A stretch of 34,173 nt of DNA, taken from Candidatus Methanomethylophilaceae archaeon. Lineage in GTDB: Archaea > Thermoplasmatota > Thermoplasmata > Methanomassiliicoccales > Methanomethylophilaceae. The stretch is from the NCBI GenBank assembly GCA_944321985.1, contig CALUNK010000008.1, forward strand, positions 1 through 34,173, written 5' to 3'. The notes beneath the pieces were generated by a model. That model had not been told where the DNA came from and ran no database searches. It was given only the letters and a program-made list of their open reading frames with translations. Of the stretch, positions 8,620-15,312 are shown piece by piece. The number at the start of each line of letters is the position of its first letter. Position 1 is the first letter of the stretch. A program made the translations under genes and the position numbers.

Positions 8620-9547
8620 GACATAATGTTAATTTAATCAACAGGATGCTTCAGTTAAAACATATTGTGCAAGCTCAAACACAATATATGCCAGATCATT
8701 CAGTTATCGAGGTTTTGTCATGTGTTTTAAACCTCTACAATTCGTACCATCGATTCTGGTTTCAGTAATCTGTTTGATTGTTGTTTTATTAAATGTAGAA
8801 GACAGTCTATCGATTGATGAGAAATCAAATCTTAGAGTGTTTTCAATGCATCTGGTACAACCTACATCTAGAAATCAGTCTGATGTGGATACTGTGATGT
8901 TTGTATTTTGACGTAGGTGTTGTTGAATTATTGAGGCTGATTCTCCGTATATCTAATCGTTCAACAATAACTGAATTTATATGAATGGCTTTGGAAACCA
9001 ATCCGTTCATTATGTTGACATTGATCATTGCATGATGAATGGGAATCTTCGATTTGATGGTTATAACGCAAAAGTCCTCTGGTTGAGTTGTCCCTACGCA
9101 TTAGAACGTCGAATTGGTTTAACACATCGAATTGCGATTATTGTTAGTATTCTGTTAAAAGAGCATATGTGATGCAGAATCCGTGTATACGGGGTCGAAC
9201 ATCGATATAGTCAAGAAATTCTATGACAATAAAAGTGTGAGAAGAATCCAGAATATCAAACAAGTAATGGCATTTTTAGAGTCTCTTGGATCTCACGGAC
9301 AATACACAAGATATTATTCGAATTTACCAAATTCGTTTGTTTTTGTTTTATCAACTTTATCATGAAAGTCAATATTATATCCTTCTTTTACTATCATCGC
9401 TGTGTTCCAACGTACGCCGGAACTCGCACCGATACTGGCGTTATTCTATTGCGGGAAAAGGAACGGATCCCGTATGGTGCCGCTATTCAACGGCCTCCTC
9501 ATAAGCACGTCATGTTACAATCTGATCGTGCAAACGAAGGCAGAACA
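8620..9547 (+). other. AT-rich spacer without a recognised gene
   Basis: About 930 bases, clearly AT-richer than most of the window. Two short frames (8981-9172, 63 codons; 9183-9365, 60 codons) have no recognisable domain, no good ribosome site and AT-driven codon use, so I do not call them. An 8-bp inverted repeat, TTGTTGAA/TTCAACAA, lies at 8920-8927 and 8960-8967. The stretch may hold decayed foreign genes or the regulatory region of the membrane protein that follows. Confidence 0.5.
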
Positions 9548-10276
9548 ATGAATCAAAACGAGACAAAACATGTATTCCCTAGCGAGATCGCTTTTCTAGT
9601 CGGTCTTTTTCTCACGTCTACATCGATTTGCGTTTTTCTGAAGAGTGGACTCGGCATAACAGTCATCTCCTCTGTACCACTAGAGCTCCATTATATCATA
9701 CCGTCCATCGACTACGGGATGTGGAATTTCATCTACTTCCTGTTCATTTTACTATTAACCATAATTCTGGTCCGGCATGTAAGAAAAAGTTATGTTGTAT
9801 CTATTTTCCTCGGACTTGGATATGGGGTAATAATAGATGTCATGCAGCCGCTGATAGACTCGCTTCCTTCTGGAGGGATACCTTTACAGGCAGTTTATTT
9901 TGCTGTATCGATGTTTATTATTTCTTTGGGTTTGGCCATGTTTATGAGGTGTGGGATGCCATTGCTTCCATTCGACACCTTCATGCGTGATATGATTCTA
10001 ACATACAGGATACCATATAGGAATCTGAAGACGTTATTCGATATCATTTGTTTACTCACGTCAATCGTTTTATCATTGCTCTTTCTAGATGGCATTGTCG
10101 GAATAGGGGTAGGAACCATAGTATCCGCACTTTTTACAGGCATCTGTACATCCAAAATGATAGGTCTATTGGACAGATACTTTGTATTCAGTCCTGCTTC
10201 TAAAGTCGTCGCCCATGCTTTGGAAAACGGATATGGTGCTATACCAGTTGGAGAACAAAAGAAAGTAGATCGGTAA
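9548..10276 (+). CDS. YczE/YitT-type integral membrane protein
   Basis: A 242-residue protein with about six hydrophobic segments, starting EIAFLVGLFLTSTSICVF, and a middle part with LGYGVIIDVM and an IISLGLAMFMRCGMPLLPFDTFMRD stretch (near residues 115-150). The pattern matches the YczE/YyaS/YitT group of small membrane proteins, whose transported substrate is not established. The start at 9548 follows GAAGG by a few bases. The frame is open back to 9362, but that extension is polar and has no ribosome site. It sits in the AT-rich island beside a decayed recombinase, so horizontal origin is likely. Family assignment is moderate. Confidence 0.65.
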   Translation: MNQNETKHVFPSEIAFLVGLFLTSTSICVFLKSGLGITVISSVPLELHYIIPSIDYGMWNFIYFLFILLLTIILVRHVRKSYVVSIFLGLGYGVIIDVMQPLIDSLPSGGIPLQAVYFAVSMFIISLGLAMFMRCGMPLLPFDTFMRDMILTYRIPYRNLKTLFDIICLLTSIVLSLLFLDGIVGIGVGTIVSALFTGICTSKMIGLLDRYFVFSPASKVVAHALENGYGAIPVGEQKKVDR

Positions 10277-10294
10277 CCATAATCCAACCTAAAC

Positions 10295-10302
10295 ATTTTT
10301 TC
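10295..10302 (+). terminator. T-tract terminator of the membrane protein gene
   Basis: A run of six T bases lies about 20 bases after the stop, with more T-rich sequence following (CTGTTTCG). Confidence 0.4.
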
Positions 10303-10370
10303 TGTTTCGTGTTGAAGATTATATGCAATATCAACGTATATTTGTTCGAAATAAAGGTATGATTTTCAAT

Positions 10371-10408
10371 TTTCGTTAGGCTCTACAATATTTTGCTGTC
10401 CAACGAAA
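10371..10408. repeat. Inverted repeat TTTCGTT...AACGAAA
   Basis: Seven-base perfect arms, extended to nine with one bulge (TTTCGTTAGG / CCAACGAAA), surround a 24-base loop. It marks the boundary between the AT-rich island and the GC-richer decayed recombinase region. Function unknown. Confidence 0.4.
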
Positions 10409-10617
10409 TCACGACATATGACAGAAAGATCCAGGAACTGTGCGGGATCCTGACGGAGACTATGCTGGCCAGGAAGACGAATAAGAGTGAAATCATCACT
10501 ACTCCAGGGATTCACAGGGCCCTGCAGAAGTACAGCAAGATCACCTGGAGGTGTCAGGTGGCTGAAGATCTCCGTGGATGTCAGGACGTCCGCGGACAAG
10601 AGTGTCGGGGGACAGCA

Positions 10618-10980
10618 CGGTAGTCGTCTTTTATGCCTGCGTATTCACTGGGTGGGGGCAGGATGCCGATAACCGGATGCTCTGTATCCGCGAGGTATCG
10701 GAGGCCAGAGGTCATGTCGTTTATGTGGAGTATATCGTTGTGGCCTCTGGCGAATGTTCCAAACGCCTCCAGCTAGACGGGGTGCTGTGGCAGTTAAGAC
10801 AGGAAAGCTCCACAAGATCATGGCAGTCAAGCTGGATTGCCTGGCAAGGTCGGTTATTAACCTTGCCATCATGATGCAGTTATGGAGGAGTGGAATGTCG
10901 GAGTTGGCCATCCTCGGAGCGGTAGCCGCTCTGGGCATGGAGTCCGATGCCGCGGGCGAGGACCTCTCGGGGACGTACGG
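10618..10980 (+). pseudogene. Decayed serine recombinase (resolvase/invertase family)
   Basis: One frame gives VVVFYACVFTGWGQDADNRM and REVSEARGHVVYVEY, matching the resolvase start YxRVSTxxQ...D.Q...I.....GH.V. It continues through an SGE...KRLQLD segment. After a frame change near 10797 another frame continues with KIMAVKLDCLARSVINL, matching KLDRLARSVxDL, and then AILGAVA, matching the LGAVAE helix with the intervening part deleted. The catalytic serine of RVST is now Phe, its Arg is Cys, the LDRLARS Arg is Cys and the usual RPQLD Pro is Leu; all four fit C-to-T changes. The C-terminal DNA-binding part is not recognisable. Upstream 10393-10620 is an open frame I could not identify. Confidence 0.72.
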
Positions 10981-11127
10981 GGAGCCTTCGGTGATTATTG
11001 TCTTCTGCGGGTCTGGGAAATATTTTTCCAAACATTTCTGGATTAATGTAGGAGGGGTTAAAAGAATGCATCAGGAATGTGCTATTTTCCAGGACAATAG
11101 TCTGACTATCTAGAATGAAATCAATAA

Positions 11128-11205
11128 TGGCGAACAGGAGGGGATTCGAACCCCCGGCCTGCAGCTTAGGAGGCTGCTGCCATATCCAGACTAGGCCACC
11201 TGTCC
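11128..11205 (-). tRNA. tRNA-Arg, anticodon CCT
   Basis: On the reverse strand the acceptor stem GGACAGG pairs with CCTGTTC (one G-U pair), followed by discriminator G and an encoded CCA. The anticodon stem is GCAGC/GCTGC around CTCCTAA, giving anticodon CCT, which reads AGG codons. The T arm is GGGGG-TTCGAAT-CCCCT. No intron is seen. Confidence 0.93.
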
Positions 11206-11230
11206 GCTGAATTCCCCGAAACCTACGTCG

Positions 11231-11239
11231 GATATAAGC
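11231..11239 (-). promoter_or_regulatory. TATA element of tRNA-Arg
   Basis: GCTTATATC on the reverse strand, 26-34 bases before the tRNA 5' end. Confidence 0.5.
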
Positions 11240-11289
11240 ATTTCGATTGACAGATTTGTTTGAAATCTAATCCAAAGAATGATAACAGA

Positions 11290-11367
11290 GCCGAGGCCCG
11301 GATGGGATAGATGTTTTGGGGCCTCGGCCAAAAACGGGTGATGTGCCTCCTCGGGGGAAGAAGCACA
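11290..11367. other. Two strong hairpins, candidate small RNA or terminator region
   Basis: A perfect 10-bp stem (GCCGAGGCCC at 11290-11299 with GGGCCTCGGC at 11319-11328) is followed by a second hairpin with outer stem TGTGC/GCACA (11342-11346, 11363-11367) and inner CTCC/GGGG. They lie in the 320-base gap between tRNA-Arg and the next gene. I recognise no RNA family; strand cannot be decided. Confidence 0.4.
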
Positions 11368-11451
11368 GTATGAAAATCGTGTTGTAATTAATAAATCGAT
11401 TGTTGTTATCTTTGTAAAATTTGTCATATTTGTTTAATACATAAATTATGT

Positions 11452-11485
11452 AATAACAGATATTAAATATCTGGTGTCTGTTATT
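11452..11485. promoter_or_regulatory. Nested palindromes, candidate operator of the following regulator
   Basis: Outer arms AATAACAGA (11452-11460) and TCTGTTATT (11477-11485) are perfect 9-bp inverted repeats. Overlapping the left arm is AGATATT-A-AATATCT (11458-11472), a perfect 7-bp-arm palindrome that is also TATA-like. The block ends 43 bases before the start of a winged-helix protein, a natural place for autoregulation. Confidence 0.5.
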
Positions 11486-11528
11486 CTATTTGGGATGTAC
11501 TTTGCCGTCTGGTCGTAAGAAAAGGATC

Positions 11529-12329
11529 ATGGTGGCTTGTGTCACCTTCGAGACCTCGAAGGTTGTGGAACCAGCTCTGTACTATGAGATAAACAAGGCC
11601 CACATCATTCACTATGTGAAGGATCCAACCTCTGAGAGCGGCATGATTTACGACAGTTTTTGCCAGAGAGTCTGCGAGTTGCTCAGGACGGAGTCGCCAC
11701 GTGAGGTCGAGGTGGTAATTCACAACGAGCGTGTCAGCGATTTCTCCGTCATGCTTCGTACGGTGCTCTCCATCATACAGTCTGAGAACGCCGACGGAGA
11801 GGGATGCGAGATTTATGTCAACGTCTCCGCTGGTTCACCAGAGTATTCCTCTGCGGCCACCGTCGCATCGATGATGGTCCCGGGGACGATACCGTTCTCC
11901 GTAGGAACCCAGGAGTACACTGTTCCTACCGAGAGGATTAAGGACGTCTATTTTGTCGATGGTGAGCCAGTCGGACTGACCAAGTCCACCTATCCACCTC
12001 GTACGATGCCGATATACAACATCAGCATTCCGGAGGAACATCTTGTCCGTGGTCTGCGCATCCTCCACGAAAGGAACTCGTCCAAGTCATCCGTTACCAG
12101 TGGCAGGATGGTGCAGGCCCTGAAAGAGGCTGGTCTGTGGTACCGTGACACCGAATCGGGAGATCCGGACAGGAAGTCCACCCAGCGTCAGACAGAGGCC
12201 GTCTACTACCAGAGGGACTTCATCACCAAGTGGGTGAAGAACGGGTGGATCAGGAAGGACGACCTCCGCAACAAATACGTCCTGACTGATGACGGGATCA
12301 ACGTCGTCAACACGTTCTATCTCGATTGA
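11529..12329 (+). CDS. HFX_2341/DUF6293-type regulator: CARF-like domain plus winged helix
   Basis: A 266-residue protein. The N-terminal half looks like a Rossmann-type CARF-like domain: MVACVTFETSKVV, then the ligand-loop motif YVNVSAGSPEYSSAATVAS (residues near 95-113), similar to the NVSGG-type loops of CRISPR-linked sensors. The C-terminal part (residues about 170-266) has winged-helix character, with KSSVTSGRMVQALKEAGLW and a YVLTDDGINVV end. Such proteins are haloarchaeal and methanogen regulators of unknown ligand; no CRISPR array or cas gene is near. The start at 11529 follows AAAGGATC; the frame is open to an earlier ATG at 11490 which has no ribosome site. The palindromes just upstream suggest it controls itself. 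Confidence 0.75.
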   Translation: MVACVTFETSKVVEPALYYEINKAHIIHYVKDPTSESGMIYDSFCQRVCELLRTESPREVEVVIHNERVSDFSVMLRTVLSIIQSENADGEGCEIYVNVSAGSPEYSSAATVASMMVPGTIPFSVGTQEYTVPTERIKDVYFVDGEPVGLTKSTYPPRTMPIYNISIPEEHLVRGLRILHERNSSKSSVTSGRMVQALKEAGLWYRDTESGDPDRKSTQRQTEAVYYQRDFITKWVKNGWIRKDDLRNKYVLTDDGINVVNTFYLD

Positions 12330-12500
12330 TTTCCGTCTTTCTTCTCTTTCCGTTTCATCCTCCAGCCGACGCTTTCGTTGTCCCGCGTTCTGCACTAATA
12401 ACATGAAATACAAACATTACAATAATAACAACGAGATGTAATTATATCGTCCTGTGCATCTCTCATATGCAGCTGATGAAGGCTGCGGGAGAGAAGAGAG

Positions 12501-12653
12501 ATGACGCACTACCAGCAGACACTGATCATACCGAGGACCAAGCAGCGTTTCCCCACCGAGCCGCAGAGATCCAGGCGCCAAGCCTATAGGCCGTCTGTGA
12601 ACGGGAACAACATCAACAGCGATCTGAACACCATATTGGCGTTCTTCGATTGA
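12501..12653 (+). CDS. Possible 50-residue small protein
   Basis: The frame starts MTHYQQTLIIPRTKQRF and ends NTILAFFD before TGA. It is basic and polar in the middle (RSRRQAYR) with a hydrophobic C-terminus. A purine-rich GGGAGAGAAGAG lies directly before the ATG, and the third codon positions are G/C-rich like real genes here. A TATA-like TAATTATAT lies near 12439-12447. No family is recognised, and a chance frame cannot be excluded. It is the only coding candidate in the 430-base spacer between the regulator and the FKBP gene. Confidence 0.4.
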   Translation: MTHYQQTLIIPRTKQRFPTEPQRSRRQAYRPSVNGNNINSDLNTILAFFD

Positions 12654-12678
12654 CACGCCAGGTGCGGATAGGATGGAG

Positions 12679-12696
12679 GGGAGGCACCGCCCTCCC
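12679..12696 (-). terminator. Hairpin downstream of the FKBP gene
   Basis: GGGAGG CACCGC CCTCCC forms a 6-bp stem about 70 bases past the FKBP stop on the reverse strand. No long T run follows, so its role as terminator is uncertain. Confidence 0.35.
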
Positions 12697-12762
12697 ATTT
12701 CCAATCGGGAGAGTTAGAATTAAGGGTGTTTAGGTAAGGGGTTTCGGATATGGAATATCGAA

Positions 12763-13458
12763 TCACTCGGCGGGGGTGTCGGCCTTCTTGGACTCCCAAA
12801 CCTGGACGAACTCGACACGGTCGACTCCGAAGGTGTTGCGGTAGTCCGAGACGAGCCTGTACTTGGCGACGGCCCAGCCCTCGTGGAATTTGCAAATCTC
12901 GGCCTCGGTGACGACGACCTTGTCCTCCATGATGCCGAATCCGAATCCCTCAGATGTTCCGAAGTCCATCTCCATGATGCACTTGGCCTTCTCGATGGGG
13001 TCGGTGACCTCCTCGATGACGGTGACCTCGTATTTCAGGTCGTGACCGGCCAGGGGGTTGTTGAAATCGACTTTGACACGACCGGCTCCGACGGACATGA
13101 CGACTCCGTTGCGGTTGCCAAGGCTGACGGACATTCCAGGGTAGGGGTTGATCTCGTTCTTGTAGAACTCCTTGATGGGGTGGAGCTCGATGAGCCTGGG
13201 GTTCCTGGCACCGGCGGCTTTCTCGCAGGGGATGGTGACCTCGATCTCCTTTCCAATCTCGGCACCAGCGATGGCAGTGTCCAGGTCAGCGTAGAGGGAA
13301 CCGGATCCGACGATGTAGGCCATCGGGGCATAGGTGACCTTCTCGTTGAAGATTCCAGCCTCTTTGGCTGCGTCGGCGTTCGTGGTGTCGTAGAGCCTGT
13401 CTGCGTCTGCGAAGTAGGCTTTGTATTCGATGCGGACAATATTTTTAGCGTCTGCCAT
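12763..13458 (-). CDS. FKBP-type peptidyl-prolyl isomerase, archaeal long (SlyD-like) form
   Basis: A 231-residue cytoplasmic folding helper that speeds proline cis-trans isomerisation. The N-terminal FKBP core has VRIEYKAYF, a YDTT-type loop, PMAYIVGSGSLYADLDTAIAG (the usual GxGxLxxGLE region, altered here) and GKEIEVTIPCEKAAG leading into the insert-in-flap chaperone domain. NRNGVVMSVGAGRVKVDFNNPLAGHDLKYEVTV is the return of the core strand seen in SlyD and archaeal FKBP26 proteins (residues about 115-147). The C-terminal 80 residues form the extra domain of the archaeal long form. It is a single gene with its own hairpin behind it; the ATG at 13458 is the only sensible start. Confidence 0.9.
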   Translation of the reverse strand: MADAKNIVRIEYKAYFADADRLYDTTNADAAKEAGIFNEKVTYAPMAYIVGSGSLYADLDTAIAGAEIGKEIEVTIPCEKAAGARNPRLIELHPIKEFYKNEINPYPGMSVSLGNRNGVVMSVGAGRVKVDFNNPLAGHDLKYEVTVIEEVTDPIEKAKCIMEMDFGTSEGFGFGIMEDKVVVTEAEICKFHEGWAVAKYRLVSDYRNTFGVDRVEFVQVWESKKADTPAE

Positions 13459-13562
13459 TTGAAATCACCATTTGAATGTCAATGTATGATGGGCTCGCGA
13501 TTGCGTTGTATAATATAACAATGTCGGTGAGAGTCCAGAACGATGCACGTCCGATGGAAACC

Positions 13563-13571
13563 GATATAAAC
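13563..13571 (+). promoter_or_regulatory. TATA element of tRNA-Thr
   Basis: GATATAAAC lies 25-33 bases before the tRNA 5' end. Confidence 0.55.
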
Positions 13572-13595
13572 GAGTTGCGGATACGACTGATTGGT

Positions 13596-13670
13596 GCCGC
13601 CTTGGCTTAGGGGTATAGCGGCTGACTTGTAATCAGCAGGCCGGGGGTTCAAATCCCTCAGGCGGCTCCA
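13596..13670 (+). tRNA. tRNA-Thr, anticodon TGT
   Basis: Acceptor GCCGCCT pairs perfectly with AGGCGGC, followed by discriminator T and an encoded CCA. The anticodon stem is GCTGA/TCAGC around CTTGTAA, giving TGT (reads ACA). T arm GGGGG-TTCAAAT-CCCTC. T-rich sequence follows (CTTTGTTTT) and probably ends transcription. Confidence 0.95.
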
Positions 13671-13983
13671 CTTTGTTTTAACGGTACGTCAATGGGTGTC
13701 CGCACGGGACGACGAGACGTCATGATCGGTGAGACGGATTCCCCGAGCGGTGAATAGGGCCGAATCCATCCCGATATGATGGCCGAGCGTTCGGGATGGG
13801 TCTGTGCGATTGGGGTACCCGGTCCAACAACAGACCATGGGTTGCGTATGCCTGGTGTGTTCCTGACATATAGCGCCCGGTCTGAGGCCGTTGTCTGAAA
13901 GTAAATGGAACCATCGGGGGGGGGGATTGAAGATGGAGTCCCAGTTCTCATTCGAAGCGTGGCTGATGTCTATTTCGACACGG
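13671..13983. other. Non-coding spacer with three consecutive hairpins
   Basis: No convincing gene. Three stems follow one another: GGATTC/GAATCC (13736-13741, 13762-13767, with inner CCC/GGG); CATCCCGA/TCGGGATG (13767-13774, 13791-13798); and GGTCTGT/ACAGACC (13799-13805, 13830-13836). A run of nine or ten G bases lies near 13916. The block lies after tRNA-Thr and after the end of the convergent transglutaminase-like gene, so it could be a shared terminator region or a structured RNA. Confidence 0.45.
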
Positions 13984-15195
13984 TCAGCAGATTAAGTAAA
14001 GTCCGTCCTGGGGGTCATCGCCCTCGCCCAGATATTGGAACCGTCCGTCGGAGGTTATCGTGTAGTCCTTTGAGATGACCCCAGTGGGCATTGGATTGCT
14101 GAGCGTGGTCTCGCAACCGTAGAACGTCTCCCCGCCATGGTCGTAGGAGTAGATGTGGAACCTCGATGAGCTCCCCCAGTCGATCTCGTTGGAGTATTGG
14201 TCTAATGCTACGGCAGCCAGTGCATGGCCGGGGACAATGAACATCCCGGAGTCGTAGCCAGCGGCGTCGAAGAGGACGGCGCAGAGGAAGGAGGTGTCCT
14301 CGCAGTCCCCTCCGCCGTGGTACAGCGTTTCTATCGGAAACGCCCAGTATTCAGAACAGCCGTAGAGGATCATGTCGTCGAAGTAGTCGAAGCATATTTG
14401 CACGAACCCGAGAATGAAGTCGGCATAGTCCTTCCCATCGACAGGGGACGTCGTTCCGAACGCTCCCAGGTATGCAGATCTGAGTTCTTTCTCCAGAGAC
14501 GTGATGGTCGCGTCCGTGGCTGTCATCGCGGCAACCCTGTCCCCGAATTCACCGTAGGTCCTCAGATACGGAGAATACGCGGCGTACTCGTCGTAGTGAG
14601 ACAGTTCGTAGGACACTGAGGCGGAGAAGTCATAGCCCATGTACTCCCATTGGAAAGTGTCGGTCACGGTTCCGTAGAGCTTGAGAACCCCGGCGGCACT
14701 AGAAGCAGGGGTGTGATCCTTCAGATTTTCGCCTTCCACCCAGACCGTGTACTCTCCCGGCGGGAGTTCGGCCTTGTCTATCCAGAGTTCGGTCCAAAAG
14801 GGCCTGTATGTGTTGTCAGTCCCGTCACGGCCGACGAAGTGCCAGATGTAAGGAGGGAAGTTATCGTCGAAGTCGTAGAACACGATATGCAGGGACTCCC
14901 CTTCATCGGTGACGGTGAATGTCCCGTCGGCCAAGGCTCCTGTGACGTAAACGTCATCGCTCACCCAGTACGCAGGTTGCTCTTCCGGACCATGCAGGGC
15001 CAATCCGACGAATGCCACCGTGATTGCAAATATCAGCACTATGGGAATGGCGATGATGAGTATCGTTCTGCGTCTTTCCTTCCGATCCCCGTGCGTAGGT
15101 ATGGGGGTGGTGCCCACTGGATCCACTGAGAATCCGCATTTCGGGCAGTAGGTTGAGCCCTCGTCAAGCTCGCGGCCGCAGAACCTGCAGTACAT
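13984..15195 (-). CDS. Zinc-ribbon, single-span membrane protein with transglutaminase-like domain
   Basis: A 403-residue protein. Residues 3-20 form a zinc ribbon (Cys3, 6, 17, 20). A basic stretch and one membrane span follow (about 43-67). Then comes a beta-rich extracytoplasmic region and a transglutaminase/cysteine-protease-like domain with the catalytic cysteine in HGGGDCEDTS (Cys298) and histidine in VPGHALAAV (His324). The topology implies the ribbon is in the cytosol and the catalytic domain outside. The substrate is unknown; a role at the cell surface is an inference. TATA at 15218-15228 makes the ATG at 15195 the start of a near-leaderless mRNA. It is divergent from the cardiolipin synthase gene. 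Confidence 0.8.
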   Translation of the reverse strand: MYCRFCGRELDEGSTYCPKCGFSVDPVGTTPIPTHGDRKERRRTILIIAIPIVLIFAITVAFVGLALHGPEEQPAYWVSDDVYVTGALADGTFTVTDEGESLHIVFYDFDDNFPPYIWHFVGRDGTDNTYRPFWTELWIDKAELPPGEYTVWVEGENLKDHTPASSAAGVLKLYGTVTDTFQWEYMGYDFSASVSYELSHYDEYAAYSPYLRTYGEFGDRVAAMTATDATITSLEKELRSAYLGAFGTTSPVDGKDYADFILGFVQICFDYFDDMILYGCSEYWAFPIETLYHGGGDCEDTSFLCAVLFDAAGYDSGMFIVPGHALAAVALDQYSNEIDWGSSSRFHIYSYDHGGETFYGCETTLSNPMPTGVISKDYTITSDGRFQYLGEGDDPQDGLYLIC

Positions 15196-15217
15196 GACAA
15201 AGAAAACATCCGATGAC

Positions 15218-15228
15218 TATATAATAAG
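15218..15228 (-). promoter_or_regulatory. TATA element of the transglutaminase-like gene
   Basis: TTATTATATAG on the reverse strand, 23-33 bases before the start codon at 15195. Confidence 0.55.
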
Positions 15229-15280
15229 ACGATAGGGGATGATCGGAACAACCGAATCTTCCCAATGATTCTGGGGAACC

Positions 15281-15290
15281 AAATAAATAC
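15281..15290 (+). promoter_or_regulatory. TATA element of the cardiolipin synthase gene
   Basis: AAATAAATAC lies 23-32 bases before the ATG at 15313. It therefore supports that ATG over the one at 15265, which lies upstream of the box. Confidence 0.55.
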
Positions 15291-15312
15291 ATACCAGGGG
15301 TACCCAAGAGAC

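Noticed and set aside
8981-9365. Two short frames in the AT-rich spacer
   Set aside because: No ribosome site, no domain, and composition typical of non-coding AT-rich DNA.
9362-9547. Upstream extension of the YczE-like gene (62 codons)
   Set aside because: No ribosome site at 9362, polar sequence unlike the family, and a good start with GAAGG exists at 9548.
10393-10620. Open frame before the recombinase fossil, with faint winged-helix likeness in two frames
   Set aside because: Similarity too weak and frame unclear; kept only as possible further remains.
13671-13983. RNase P RNA or SRP RNA in the structured spacer
   Set aside because: The conserved core sequences of these RNAs are not present and the region is too short.
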